From assembly GCA_034508935.3 (NCBI GenBank), contig CM067443.1, positions 52,498,784 through 52,562,783 on the forward strand: DNA of 64,000 nucleotides, read 5' to 3'. A program made the translations under genes and the position numbers. The DNA is from Berghia stephanieae. Its lineage: Eukaryota; Mollusca; Gastropoda; Nudibranchia; Aeolidiidae. The notes below the pieces were generated by a model. It did not search any database, had not been told where the DNA came from, and worked only from the letters and a program-made list of their open reading frames with translations. Shown piece by piece: positions 46,664 through 57,965 of the stretch (position 1 is the first letter of the stretch; every line of letters begins with the position of its first letter).

Positions 46664-47164
46664 AAGATATGATAGATGATTGGTAAAATTCAAAGATTCA
46701 CGATCGAATAGAAAATCCACGAACTCAGCAGTCAAAATAATAATATACAGATTAAGTTTGGGCTAAAATTGCAGGCAGATCTCCATTTGACATGTTCCAC
46801 TGATAAGGAATAATACGGGTCGTGAGTTCCATGCGGTAGATCAGCACATTCCCCTGGGGATATCATGGATGGGTGGTAGGTTGGTGCCAGATCTTAACTG
46901 ATTGCCCCTTGGCTGATCTGGGAATAGATTATCACCATATCGCTATTTTATAATCTGCTAGTTACCCGAGGACTCATAACGGATAACAAGCGAAAGACTT
47001 GACGTGAATAGAATGGAATGGAAGAAAGGATGGGGAAGGGGGGAGAACAAACTGTGACCCACCGTCTCAAAGCGATATTATGTCGGGGATGAACTAAGTA
47101 ATTGAAATTTAATGTATAGCCATAAAAAAATGACACTTGGGATTGATTTTGATTTGTTATTATG

Positions 47165-47430
47165 AAGAATTGAAGATAGCATAGTTAGTTGAGCACACAG
47201 TTCACACGCATAGGGACCGAGATCGACCCCGGGTGCAGTTGATATATTTTCTGAACCCCTGTCCACCCAGCAGTGATTGAGTAGCGTGGTTTAGTAGATC
47301 TGGTGGAAAGTATTTAGCGATACTAGCGTCTTATCCAAAGGATAGCAAACAATTGCTATTGTCCGTTTCACGCTATAGAAACCGGGTTAAACTCCGGCTC
47401 TGTGGGCTTCGTGGCTCTGAAGGACTACAA
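47165..47430 (+). repeat. tRNA-derived SINE, family 4, copy
   Basis: The head is degenerate (TAGTTAGTTGAGCACACAGT), with box B in GAGATCGACCCCGGGTGCA, then CTGAACCCCTGTCCACCCAG, CAGTGATTGAGTAG, ATCCAAAGGATAGC, TTTCACGCTATAGAAACCGG and GGGCTTCGTGG. Confidence 0.82.
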
Positions 47431-47789
47431 AATAAAAAATGATGGAGAATAAACACGATGTCTTACATTCCAAAACCTCAAAGTTCATATTTCTTATCAT
47501 ATAAATTCTAAATTCCCTTTTCGGGGTAGGCATAGTTCAATCCATCATAATACCATTTTGAGATGATGGGTCACAAATAGTGACTACTAGTGGTAGCAGA
47601 ATCAATAAGTGTGAGGCTTACTGAGTTATCGTTGTTGCGTCTTTTACATTCACGTCTTTTCAAGTCCGTCGTCAAATTTTGGGTAAATGTTTACAAGATC
47701 TAAATAACGGATGCCAGGCGAGATGGATGAGACCTCGTCGGATTTACAAAAGATCGTGCATTGTGGTACATTATACCAAAATGGAAAGA

Positions 47790-47806
47790 GGGGGGGGGGG
47801 GGGGGG
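47790..47806. repeat. Poly-G tract (17 bp)
   Basis: A pure G run about 80 bp downstream, on the minus strand, of the 48-kb candidate exon. Confidence 0.97.
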
Positions 47807-47887
47807 AGGAGGAAACTAATCTTACAGCTGTCATAATAACATTTTCTGCTAGTTTTACTGTTCTAGTGTGTTAAGCAATTGATTCAC

Positions 47888-48070
47888 TGTGGTAGATTTT
47901 GTTTAGGAGCACGAGGAGGTCGTTGTTGAAAGATCGATCCGAACTCGTAAATATCTGCACGGAATTATCTTCGGAATGAGATGGCGATGAAAGAACACGT
48001 AAAACATTCAATCTCGGAATATATCGCTGAGATTCATTGGTTTGCCAAGTTGAATTTTTACTTGTTTGAC
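47888..48070 (-). CDS. Candidate upstream exon of the membrane-protein gene
   Basis: A 183-nt minus-strand stretch lies between acceptor CCTCTTAGCAG and donor GTGAATC. It enters with two bases of a split codon and leaves in phase 1, the phase needed by the acceptor at 41275 (A plus AC gives Asn). The product reads QTSKNSTWQTNESQRYIP, then RLNVLRVLSSPSHSEDNS and NNDLLVLLNKIYH, and would join to N-IAWESELDFLF. Codon composition is coding-like and sequons are present. The donor is weak and an acceptor slightly upstream is possible. The link to the 39-41 kb exon is inference from phase and strand. Confidence 0.4.
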
Positions 48071-48316
48071 CTGCTAAGAGGGTATGTTCCACCTCAACTA
48101 GTCTAATGTTTTTTCAAGCATCCTGACGCATCAAAACTCAGATGTCAATAGTAGCCCGGTGAGAAGGCTGATCAGGGTTCAGACAGAAAACTAGTTATAA
48201 CTATGATTATGCATATTTTTATTATCTACATTTATGATTTGCACATATCCTATCGTCATGCAGGTAGTTTGCAGGCCAACTTAAACGATTATGCTCATTA
48301 CTTAAACACCTACTTT

Positions 48317-48318
<2 letters not shown>

Positions 48319-48386
<68 letters not shown>
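48319..48386. repeat. (CT)n microsatellite
   Basis: About 66 bp of CT followed by ACACAC-type sequence. Confidence 0.96.
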
Positions 48387-48390
<4 letters not shown>

Positions 48391-48967
48391 ACACATACAC
48401 ACAGACACACACACATACTTTACTTTCTTTGTTTATATAATGGCCAATGTTCATTAAGATCAGGGGTGACCATAATTGGAGATCTATCAAACAAATACCA
48501 TTATTGTTCTTATATTATGCCTTGTGTTATGTTGTACATATTATGATACCATATAATTTTACATTGTTCTAAATCATATTACTTCATGTTGGATCTTGAT
48601 TCCCAAAATACATTATAGAGTGTGTGCTGGTGAGTGCTGGTGAGTAACAGGAATACAATCTATTTTGGTCTGTTATTTTGACGCAATGGCAGTCAATCTG
48701 AAATGGATTTCTTTTAAATGATAGCTCTAAAAATAACAAACACAGTTGCCAAGTTTGTTCAAACATATTATTGATGTCACTTTGCTCCGTCGGCCCGCCT
48801 AAGTTGTAAAATTTTCAATAAAAAATAAACAGAACAAAGGAAAACATTAATTTAAGAATAGAAAGAAACTCATTCCTTTAAAAGCAAAGGAAAAAATGAG
48901 ATGAAAAATAAGGTTGAGATTTCAAATGACATTTTCATGATTTCCATTCCGGCAGATATTGAACAGT

Positions 48968-49126
48968 TCTGCCGTACTATGAAAAATACACATTATAAGA
49001 TATTTTGGCCAGAATACTCGTCCTTCAAATATTGAGCGAATAAAATTACCTTCATCTTGTGAAAGCTCTCTAACCTAGGACTTCAGTGAAGTCTTTAGGT
49101 TTGAGAGTTTTTTGACAAGATGGCGG

Positions 49127-49190
<64 letters not shown>
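48968..49190. mobile_element. Palindromic MITE, copy 2, right arm replaced by (AT)n
   Basis: The left arm is clear: TTCTGCCGTACTATGAAAAA, TTGGCCAGAATACTCGTCCT, CTTCATCTTGTGAAAGCTCT. The start of the right arm (GACAAGATGGCGGTAATA) runs straight into about 60 bp of AT (49126-49187), where a TTTAAATCGAT-like segment is expected. The microsatellite probably grew from that AT-rich arm. Confidence 0.7.
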
Positions 49191-49194
<4 letters not shown>

Positions 49195-50202
49195 ATGTAT
49201 GTATTATATATATTATTTATAATACTGAAGACAAGAAAATAATGTCTTGAAATGCCAAAAGAAGCTAGAACATCTTTATTTGGTAATTTCTAATGCAAAA
49301 CACATATTGGTGTCCGACCATCTGGACATTATACCATTTTGAGACGATTGGTCACATTTGAACTAAAACTGTTATGGTATCACGAGAATCCAAACAGTTT
49401 TATAGCGTAATAGTCATTGGATCTACCAATAGGATCCGCGTGAAACAAACTATATTCCATTCATATGTCGTAAACGTGTCAAGTATAGCCGGATTTGGTC
49501 TGATCATTTATATGAAATGTTATTCTGAATTTTAAAATTCCAATTGAGAAGAAATATTGGCTCGTTATATTATCTTAACTAGATCCTGACATGTTGAAGT
49601 TTATCTTTTTCCGTCGGTGACTAAAATAGAATGTGTTATCATTGCATCCCATTATATACATTATATTGTTCAAAATCATTCTGCCATATTTATGACACAA
49701 TAGATATCATCTGCATAAAAAATCTCTTCGATGTGGAATTTCCACGAGATATAACAATCATTAAATTCAGCTGTCAGAATGCATCGTTGTTTAAATGTAA
49801 ATTTAATTATCTCATAAAAACGTATAGGGGTTTTAGAATGCATGAGATGGCCGTGTTTATTCAAAATCAAACCAGAATCTCGCGATGACGATAACAAATC
49901 CATTAATAAAATCGGGTTGGTCATCATATAAATGTACTACATTTTAATGTATATAGCACTTCATATTGCTTTTAGATCTGATATATTAAATGGCTCACCC
50001 TTTATGTCAGAAAGACTTAAATGACAATTTATTATTACAAAACTTTGGTCAACTTTTTACAAAAATATATAAAAACTCCAAGAATAGGACCGTTCCTCAC
50101 TATGACCCAGCCGTGATCCATTAGCCGGAACAGACATTACCCTAGTTTTTCAAACACTCTCTTTATGATAATATTGTGCAGTTTGTAAGAGTTGAATTTT
50201 AA

Positions 50203-50455
50203 CCGGTTAACTGCCGTACTTTGAAAAGACACATAATATTTAAAGAGTTGGCCATAAAACTGGTCCTTCAAACATAGATCGATTTAAATGGCCCTTGTCT
50301 TGGCAAAATCTCTCAAACCTGGGACCTCGGGAGTCCCAGATTGGAGAGTTTTTATCAGGATGAGGGTAATTTAAATCGATCAACAGGAGGGCAAGATTTC
50401 TGGCCAAATTCTTAAATACATGTTTTTCTAGTGTACGATAGTTAACTATAATTAT
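50203..50455. mobile_element. Palindromic MITE, copy 3
   Basis: The left arm GGTTAACTGCCGTACTTTGA, TTGGCCATAAAACTGGTCCT, AGATCGATTTAAATGG is mirrored by GGGTAATTTAAATCGAT, AGGGCAAGATTTCTGGCCAA and GTGTACGATAGTTAAC. The centre is ACCTCGGGAGTCCCAG. Confidence 0.75.
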
Positions 50456-51142
50456 AGTTAACAAATAAAAGTCCGATCCGAAGATCACCGAAACATGAAG
50501 GAAGGACAATACACCATCCACTATAATTATTATTATGGGTTCATGTATTAACTACGACAAGAAACACCGCCTAAAGTTTGTTAAAACCAAGTTGCGTTCT
50601 AAGTCTATTATGAACAAAGCCAAAGAATCCCTTTAATATTGAAATGAAAAAAAATAAAAGAAAAAATCTGACCATTGCGATTAAATTCAGAAACTCGCAA
50701 CACCTGCTCTAGTATTCTAGCGACCTGTAGCAGACAGGTAGTAAGACACCTTACGTCTTTTATCATCCGGTTCATCTTCATGCTGTTTCTCGAAAGGGTA
50801 GATTTTGAAAAAAGAGCCCTCCTATCTCCGGAATCGGGTGTCAGACCAGGTTAGTTACGGCGCTTCCCGGAGAGAAGACGAGAGATCTGAGAGAAGACTT
50901 GTCTATTGTAGTTTCTTTCAGGATACCCACCTTGCTACCCAATACAAAATACCATTCTTTATTTTAAATAATAAGCACGGAGAGTGTTCTAATTTCCCTA
51001 TCGTCTTAGGAGATATGAATTTATTTCTATAATCAGTTCCTCTTCCGGCTTAATTATATCCTTAACAATTATATTGTTATGTTTGATGGAAACATATTTT
51101 TTCTCTCATAACAAAAATATTATCTATTTCTTTTTCATTTGC

Positions 51143-51144
<2 letters not shown>

Positions 51145-51211
<67 letters not shown>

Positions 51212-51277
51212 TCTCTATCTATCTCTCTCTTTCTCTCTCTCTTTATCTCTCTCTCTCTCTCTCTCTCTTCTGTCATT
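51145..51277. repeat. (CT)n / (CTAT)n microsatellite
   Basis: CT run with CTAT and CTTT variants over about 130 bp. Confidence 0.95.
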
Positions 51278-51534
51278 CTTCATGTATTTATTTTAAGGCT
51301 CCGCTCTTTAGTATTGTGATATGACATTCGCTTTGTGACCTGAAGGTTTGCGTCCCACTGTGGGCGGAACAAAGTTGAATCTTTGGAAATGACTCCTAAC
51401 TCACATTCTCTCACAACACTCAAGTGTAAAATGAGTACCCGGGCAGCAACAGCACTGTCTCTGTTAAGAAAATTGGTGTAGCCCCCCTCAGGCGTTATGT
51501 CTCGTTCTGTGTTTCAAGTGTTGCTTTTGGTTTT

Positions 51535-51792
51535 ATTAAAAACTTGAGCTTTTATATAGGACAATATCCAATAAACGTGCTCAAAGCGCTTTACAAATTG
51601 TCCCCAACCAACAGCGACACGTAAAAAAAATAGAACAAGACATGACGCCTGTTAGTGAAATCATTTTTTTCCGACATAGAAAAGCTGTTTGCGGCCTGAT
51701 ATTCATTCACACCAACTATGCGCCAAGCGAGGCTCGAACCCAGGACCTTCCGATCTGAAAGCGAGTGTCATACCACAAGACCACATAGCCGT
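51535..51792 (-). repeat. tRNA-derived SINE, family 3, copy 2
   Basis: On the minus strand the head reads GGCTATGTGGTCTTGTGGTA with box B in TCCTGGGTTCGAGCCTCGC, and the body ends in AAGCTCAAGTTTTTAATAA. It is the cleanest tRNA-like head of the family. Confidence 0.85.
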
Positions 51793-52466
51793 TTAAGTGG
51801 ACATTGTGTTATACAAAAGTTCTTTTATCTATTTATCCAGCTAGTTATTCTTATTCATTTATTTATTCAACGTTTCTATTCTACTTTGCTTATCTATCCA
51901 TCTATTGATTCACTTATTATCTTCGTTTTATGACATCCGCATTTTTCAACATTTTGAACAGCCAGAATTTATCAGCACGGTTTCATTTTGCAACATTTAT
52001 TTTCTATCACAATCACGTTATCAATCACAATTCACATTATTAAGGCACAGATGCAATGTCAATGGGAATCTTTTGTGTATTATTCCATTTAACTTAACAA
52101 GTAATAAGTCTTTTTTTTAAACAGTTAAAATAGTTATACATAGTTGCCAGTTTTCTAAGCTAAGAAAAGCTAGTTATTCACAAATACTCGGAGACAATTA
52201 AATTCGACACCCAGAGGAGGGGAGAAGTAAACAATATTTCGTCGTAAAATTGTTTGTTCTGGTGCCTCCTCCATGTTCTGTCAAATGGATCAATACCTCT
52301 CCCTAATAAGTCGCATTGATAATAAAAGGTACTAATTAACACCTTTGTACAGTTTTGCTATGTGTTTAATTTACAGTACCTTGTCTACGGCTTTTAAAAC
52401 ATTTACATTTTGTCTATGACTGTGATTTTCATCGTTTAACTTTTGTAACAAGCAAGACGTGAACAT

Positions 52467-52606
52467 ATTTGCAGGTCTGATAACTGGACGCAATCAATGA
52501 CTCGTTTTAACAGTGTTGTAATTTAAGATATTGTCCGCTGGTTTGAAAGGATTTCCATTACAGCAACGAGACCATAACAATTTTGGTTATCAGACCTGCA
52601 AATAAG
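52467..52606. mobile_element. Small inverted-repeat element, GCAGGTCTGATA type, copy 2
   Basis: ATTTGCAGGTCTGATAAC at the left and GTTATCAGACCTGCAAAT at the right form a perfect 18-bp inverted pair. TTTCCATTACAG and GAGACCATAACA inside match copy 1 at 32930. Confidence 0.75.
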
Positions 52607-55600
52607 TGCACGTCACCGTGAGCTATTAAGAGTATCATGGACAAGTAAAATTCATATAATTCTGATTTTACAAAGTGCACACAAACATGTAAACACAACC
52701 GACCTCTTTGTTCATTAAATCATGGCATTCACATTCACTAAATATTGTTATAGATTATACACTTTCTGTTAACCTTTCGTTTTAGGCCACTTTGCTTCGT
52801 TGATATCATCATTGTCTATCTATGCTTGTTATTGGACTTGGAATGGGTGCACTCAAGACAATAAGTACAATGGCGTCTAGCAGCATATTTGTTAAACATC
52901 CAAATAATGCTCCGCAGTTTGTTTCGTTGGTGGTCGCTCCGTTAGTTTAAAAAACAATGTTTTCTTTTCTAACCTAGTCCTCTACTAATATTATTAGCAA
53001 CACATGTATAAATGTATTTTTTTAAAAACAAAGCAACTCAAAAGAAGTAAACAAAAGGGTTGATTGAAGCCGATGGAAGGGGGAGGTGGTGGTTGTTCGG
53101 GGTTGTGAAATGCTATAAAACCAGGTAAATTTTCGACATTTTGAACGGTTCCCCTTGTACAATTTAATTTTGAATATTCATTTCGTCTTGAATTGGTAAG
53201 TACAAAGTTAATTTGAGTTTAATATTCTTCAACATTGCACGATGCTTTGAACAAGCAGCTGTCATAAGGAGTATTGTAGTGACTTTAATAGAGGTTGAAT
53301 AAAATAGTAAAATAGTAAATGAGAATATTTATAGCACAACGCCTTCAGTAGTTTTCATTACGGCTTACGTTTTCCATTACCCAAGGCTATAACAATTAGG
53401 TAATTGAAGACAATTCAATTACATACTGATTTTAAACTATTCAACAAAGCAATCCATTGAAGAGACTAGCCTTAGTATTTATGCCTTACGCTTGCAAGGT
53501 TCTCAGAAATAGAAGCCCCGGTTTTTTTCTTATCTTTGCGGTGAAAGATTTTCATTCATTTTTATTTGTGCGCAAAAAAAAAAAAAAATAAATAAATAAA
53601 TAAATAAATCTAGATAGTTCAACACAGTGAGCTCAAAATTGACTGTGCTTGAGTCAATAACATTCTTGAAACATGAAACAACTGTTTCATTAAAATCAGC
53701 TCGAAAGAGTATCATTGAGCTTAGGAACAGCGAAGCTTTATATATCAGGTCTAGCCACGATTGCCCTCTGTATCTGTTTTTTCATTAACTGCCTCTTTTA
53801 TTCTTTCTCATTATAAAGTTTTATTTATGATTATTGTAATATCTCTAGATTTCATTTTGTCATAAAATAAATACAAAATCGTAAATTTGTCCTGGGGTCT
53901 ATCGTCTTTTTTCATCCTCAGCACTGCGCGATTTGTTATCATACGATTTGTCTCCCTTCGTTTCCTGTCAGTGATAAAGGTATTATAAATAATCTTTGAA
54001 AATCATCCCTATTCTTTACCAGGGGCACCCATTTGTTTATCATTGTTGAGTGACTTGAGCAATCTCCCAGCGTGTACATTATAAAACGATTAGATAATAC
54101 TGACATGTATACTTAACAAAGAAGTGAAAATCTGGCACGGCATTTCAAGAAACCCCCTACCCCTGTGAGATATCAACAATTATATCAACATTGACGTTTA
54201 TGTCTAAGTGGATTAATACTAATTTGATTACTGTATTTTGTCAACTCAGATTATGTTGAGAATCAGTAACATCATTCTATATAATATTATTCCGTAGGTA
54301 TTATTCGCCACTTTCCTGTCTTTTAAAAAAAATAATTAAAGAACAGCATATGCCAGAAAATGATCATAAGATTTTGTTAATAATGAGATTTAAACATACG
54401 GATTTCTCTTGTCCATGTCTGTGGCCTCAGCAATGTTTGTTTGTTTATTTGTTGTCGTTGCAGTTGCTGCTGTTATTGTTGCTCACTTGTTGGTGTTTCG
54501 ATCAGCTACGTGTTGTGTTTCTCTAGTTGATGCTTCGATTTTCGAAGATTTGTATCCCACGATACATATTGGTGTTAGTTACCCAGTAAATTGCTAGAGA
54601 TATGATCAATATGGAAAAGGGATAGTAATAGATCTAAACGACGTGTCTGCGTTATATATCAAAAGTAACAGCATTCGTACATAGTCATATGCTATGCCTA
54701 AAATGCTTTCTTTCAGTTAACAAAAAAATCTTTTCAATCCAAGTCATTCACGTGTTTTTTGTTACCCTAGTTTGATCTTTCCCTCTACCTCTTCATCCAC
54801 TTCATTGAGACACAATGACGAAGACACACTACCCTTGTTCATTTCAATCACAACCAATTGGCCTTCTTCAATGGTTCAGATCTACGGTCTGTGGAGTGTG
54901 GATTCAACATCATTGTCGTTTCCACTGACGCTTAAATGACCTAAAAGATTAGCAATAGCCACACAATCCAAAAATGAAACAAGAACTGTGGTCATCAACT
55001 TCACAATCAAGAGATAGTCCATTGATTCAAGTTTTCCCCCCGCTTCTGGTGTTAATTTAAATTTGATGGCATAACAGAGTTCAGGTAATTCCATTTCGAC
55101 GGAATTCAGTTAGAATCTCCAAGATAAAAAAACCCAAACAAAACAACAACAAAAAAAAAACGGAAAAAGAAGAAAACAATTATAACACAAAGAGTGATGT
55201 TACTGTACTCATATGCTTCACTTTTAGCCAGCTTTCTTGCAGATTTATAACCTTCTTTACTTATTTGGACTATATGAGTGATCATTACAAAATATATATA
55301 CATATAGATTACCGTTCGCTCGACCCATTCTGCAAATTCGCGCCTATATGACCTTATAGCATCGAAATACCATTCAATTTATATAAATCAAATTCTGAAA
55401 CTTAATTTGAACAATCTAAGAAAAATAGTGGCTTAAAATAATCACTCTGTGTGTTTCCATCTCTAATACCCGAGGCGCTGCTAATAACCCATTGTTATTC
55501 TTTAGTTCCAGACGAGTGCAATCGCATTACCCTCATTCACAATGTGTAACAAATGTGGATGACAAACAGCAAAAGGTAATTTACTCTCATTGTTTCCAAT

Positions 55601-55684
55601 ACTACAAGATGAATTTACGTTTTTCATTTCTCGTCTGGGATTGTTTCCCATCAGATTATCTAACGTAACATCGACCCAGATTAC
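52607..55684. other. AT-rich interval, no supported gene
   Basis: An (AAAT) patch at 53577-53608 is the only clear repeat. A 70-codon minus-strand frame at 54882-55094 contains a hydrophobic stretch but has no usable acceptor. Confidence 0.45.
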
Positions 55685-55830
55685 CTGTGTGGCTTGTAAT
55701 AGTAGACAATGGAGTGTGAAAGGATCCTGAGTAATGAGGATTAGAACCCGTGGGCCGACTCTTATAATGGCTCCAGGCATTATCAGGTCTCTCTGTGTGG
55801 CATTCTCATAGTCTCCATTTTTATCCAATT
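55685..55830 (-). CDS. Candidate internal exon (minus strand), gene uncertain
   Basis: A 146-nt stretch has acceptor TGCTCCACGCAAG after a pyrimidine-rich region and donor CACACAG/GTAATC. It begins with two bases of a split codon and ends in phase 0. It encodes LDKNGDYENATQRDLIMPGA, then IIRVGPRVLILITQDPF and TLHCLLLQATQ. It reads like real protein and lies on the strand, and on the 5-prime side, of the 39-41 kb membrane-protein exon. Its phase does not join directly to the 48-kb candidate, so another exon would be needed. Family not recognised. Confidence 0.35.
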
Positions 55831-56310
55831 CTTGCGTGGAGCAGTAACGTGAGAATAAGCAACAAGCGCCATATTCATATCAAAGTATGGGGCTGTGATA
55901 TTTTGTAATATTATTTCAAATGCAACGCCCTGAGCAAGTGATTCTCTTTCTCAATACTGTTTCAATTAGGCAACAGCAACCAACCTTTAAAGCTTTTGAA
56001 ATAAATGGTAAACTCATTATTCTTTTATGAAAAATGGTAGTTATTAAATTCTTACTTGATGCATTTCACACAAAAAGAAACGTTAAAATAAATATATTTC
56101 TTTTCAAGATTAATCGCAAACCATTGTCAATAGCATCATCTACTTCGAGACAAAAGCTTCATCCCAACAATCAAAAACATTCCGTTCTTTATGTGTTTGC
56201 TTTTTTTTAATGGAATGAGAAACTGAAAAAAAAATAGAATTGAGAATCAATATCTTATGAAAGTGGATGAAGTGGCATCGTCGTTGAAAAGATTCTGCTG
56301 TTCTATGTAT

Positions 56311-56315
<5 letters not shown>

Positions 56316-56365
<50 letters not shown>

Positions 56366-56512
56366 GTGTGTGTGTGTGTGTGTGTGTGTTTGTGTGTATG
56401 TATGTATGCGTGTGTGTGTGTGTGTGTGCGTGTGTTCTTGCGTGTTTATCTTCATTAGCGAAAGCATACAAGAGTGTTGTAGAGTTTTAAGAAAATTATA
56501 ATTTGAATGAGT

Positions 56513-56560
<48 letters not shown>

Positions 56561-56586
56561 ATAGTGAGAGAAAGAGAGTCGCCGTC

Positions 56587-56617
<31 letters not shown>

Positions 56618-56622
56618 TGTTT
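56316..56622. repeat. (TA)n, (GT)n microsatellite cluster
   Basis: (TA)n at 56316-56360, GT-rich 56361-56435 and two further GT runs at about 56513-56559 and 56588-56620. Confidence 0.94.
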
Positions 56623-57698
56623 ACATGTCTTTTTGAATAGCTTTCGTTATTATTAAAATCATCCAGTTGAGTTGTTGTGTTCTGTCCGTACCACACTTAT
56701 CATTAGAGATGACTATGTCTCAAACTCACATTATGAAGTGTATGTAAACCTTATACAATAAATATTTCTTTTCATACTATCTAGTATTGAAACAAACAAT
56801 TAAATACATTGTTTTTCTCCGTTGATTTTGAACACAAGAACACAATATATATTTCACTGATCCAATGTTTTCTACTTTTGAAAAGGAAGAGGGTACCTAG
56901 TATAAATAAATGGTTTGATACTCCAAAACCGAGTTTTAAGGAAGTCAAACAATGAGACACCTGTTGAGAAATAATTTATTTTTCTCGCGTTAACTGAAAT
57001 AGCTCTTTGTGAAGTCTGACAACGGGACCGGGGCCAATAAATATTTTAACTCAAACAATGGCACACTTGTAGGTATATTGATTTGTTTAAGCCAATATAG
57101 TATAGCCCTGAGCATTTGAAATTCGATAATAGACATAGGACCAATTACCACACTGAAAAGATTCGTTTTTAGTCGCAGACAAACATAGTTCGTGAACAGT
57201 TTTCTTGTTTGAGTGACGCGTAAAAAGGATACGAAAATCAGTTCTTGAAAGCTTCGATGGTGATATTGAAACCCACATCTGTCAATAAAAGCTGGGAAAG
57301 CTTTTAAAATCATTTTTAATTCCTTGGATGTTTTGTTGGTATATGCGGATAACAGAAAGGTAATTAAGTTTAGGAACAAAATCAGGGAGTTTATGAAACA
57401 GAAATAGACAGGTTGGATATCAGAAAGGAATTTAAAAAAAGGGAAAACAATAGACATTTAAATGTAGAGACAAAAATGTTATAGTGATAAAAAGTTAAAT
57501 GTTACATTCTGTTGAGCTTATCCACGTTTATGTCTCCAAGCACTTTGCAGTATTCATGTAGTGAGACAAATTAAGTAAGACGCCATACGCATCCCTTTGA
57601 AAAAAATGTCTAGCTGTACAAAATTATCTTTAGACGACGGAAAGACTGATAGGAGACTTTAAAATTTATTATCTGTCTCCTATATGAGGCTGAATGGT

Positions 57699-57965
57699 GG
57701 GGGGGGGGGGGGGCGAAATGGCCGAGTGGTTAAGGCATTGCACTGTGATCCGGAAGGTCCCGGGTTTTAGCCCCGCTACAGGCACTTTCATTAATTTCTT
57801 GGGCAAGATTATTAACCCCCAGTTTGCTCACTTGGACATCATGGGAGATTCCTTTTGACATCAGACATTCTGTTTGATGGATTATCTAGATTCCTTCATG
57901 GAATGCTTAGGCGACGGGATCTTATGGTGCTGTTGCGAAAGGGTGTAATTCTTTTTTTATATGAC
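57699..57965 (+). repeat. tRNA-derived SINE, family 5, with poly-G head
   Basis: A 15-base G run (57699-57713) is followed at once by CGAAATGGCCGAGTGGTTAA (box A of a Leu/Ser-type tRNA), GGCATTGCACTGTGATCC, and box B GGTCCCGGGTTTTAGCC. The body has TTGGGCAAGATTATTAACCC, TTTGCTCACTTGGACA, TTTGATGGATTATCTAGAT and GGAATGCTTAGGCGAC, as in the two copies near 17.5 and 18.8 kb. Confidence 0.85.

Larger units (their letters stand above)
43539..47001. repeat. Tandem duplication, second copy (about 3.46 kb, intact)
   Basis: It contains the same 1.9-kb block as 41397-43298, then a complete SINE end, a family 3 SINE, GA/CA/TG microsatellites, and the 233-bp end block. The joint at 43534-43539 (GACTTG then ACATGTAATTTG) is the head-to-tail junction. 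High identity means the event is recent or the two copies are alleles placed in tandem by assembly. Confidence 0.93.

Noticed and set aside
51724-51790. tRNA genes at SINE heads (also 57714, 60141, 63146, 2628)
   Set aside because: Box A and box B are present, but each is followed by a repeated SINE body and the acceptor stems do not close well, so they are SINE heads rather than functional tRNA genes.
54882-55094. 70-codon minus-strand frame with a hydrophobic stretch (YLLIVKLMTTVLVSFLDC)
   Set aside because: An in-frame stop lies just upstream with no acceptor between it and the frame, and no recognised family. It was considered as a membrane-protein exon because a phase 1 donor follows, but support is too weak.
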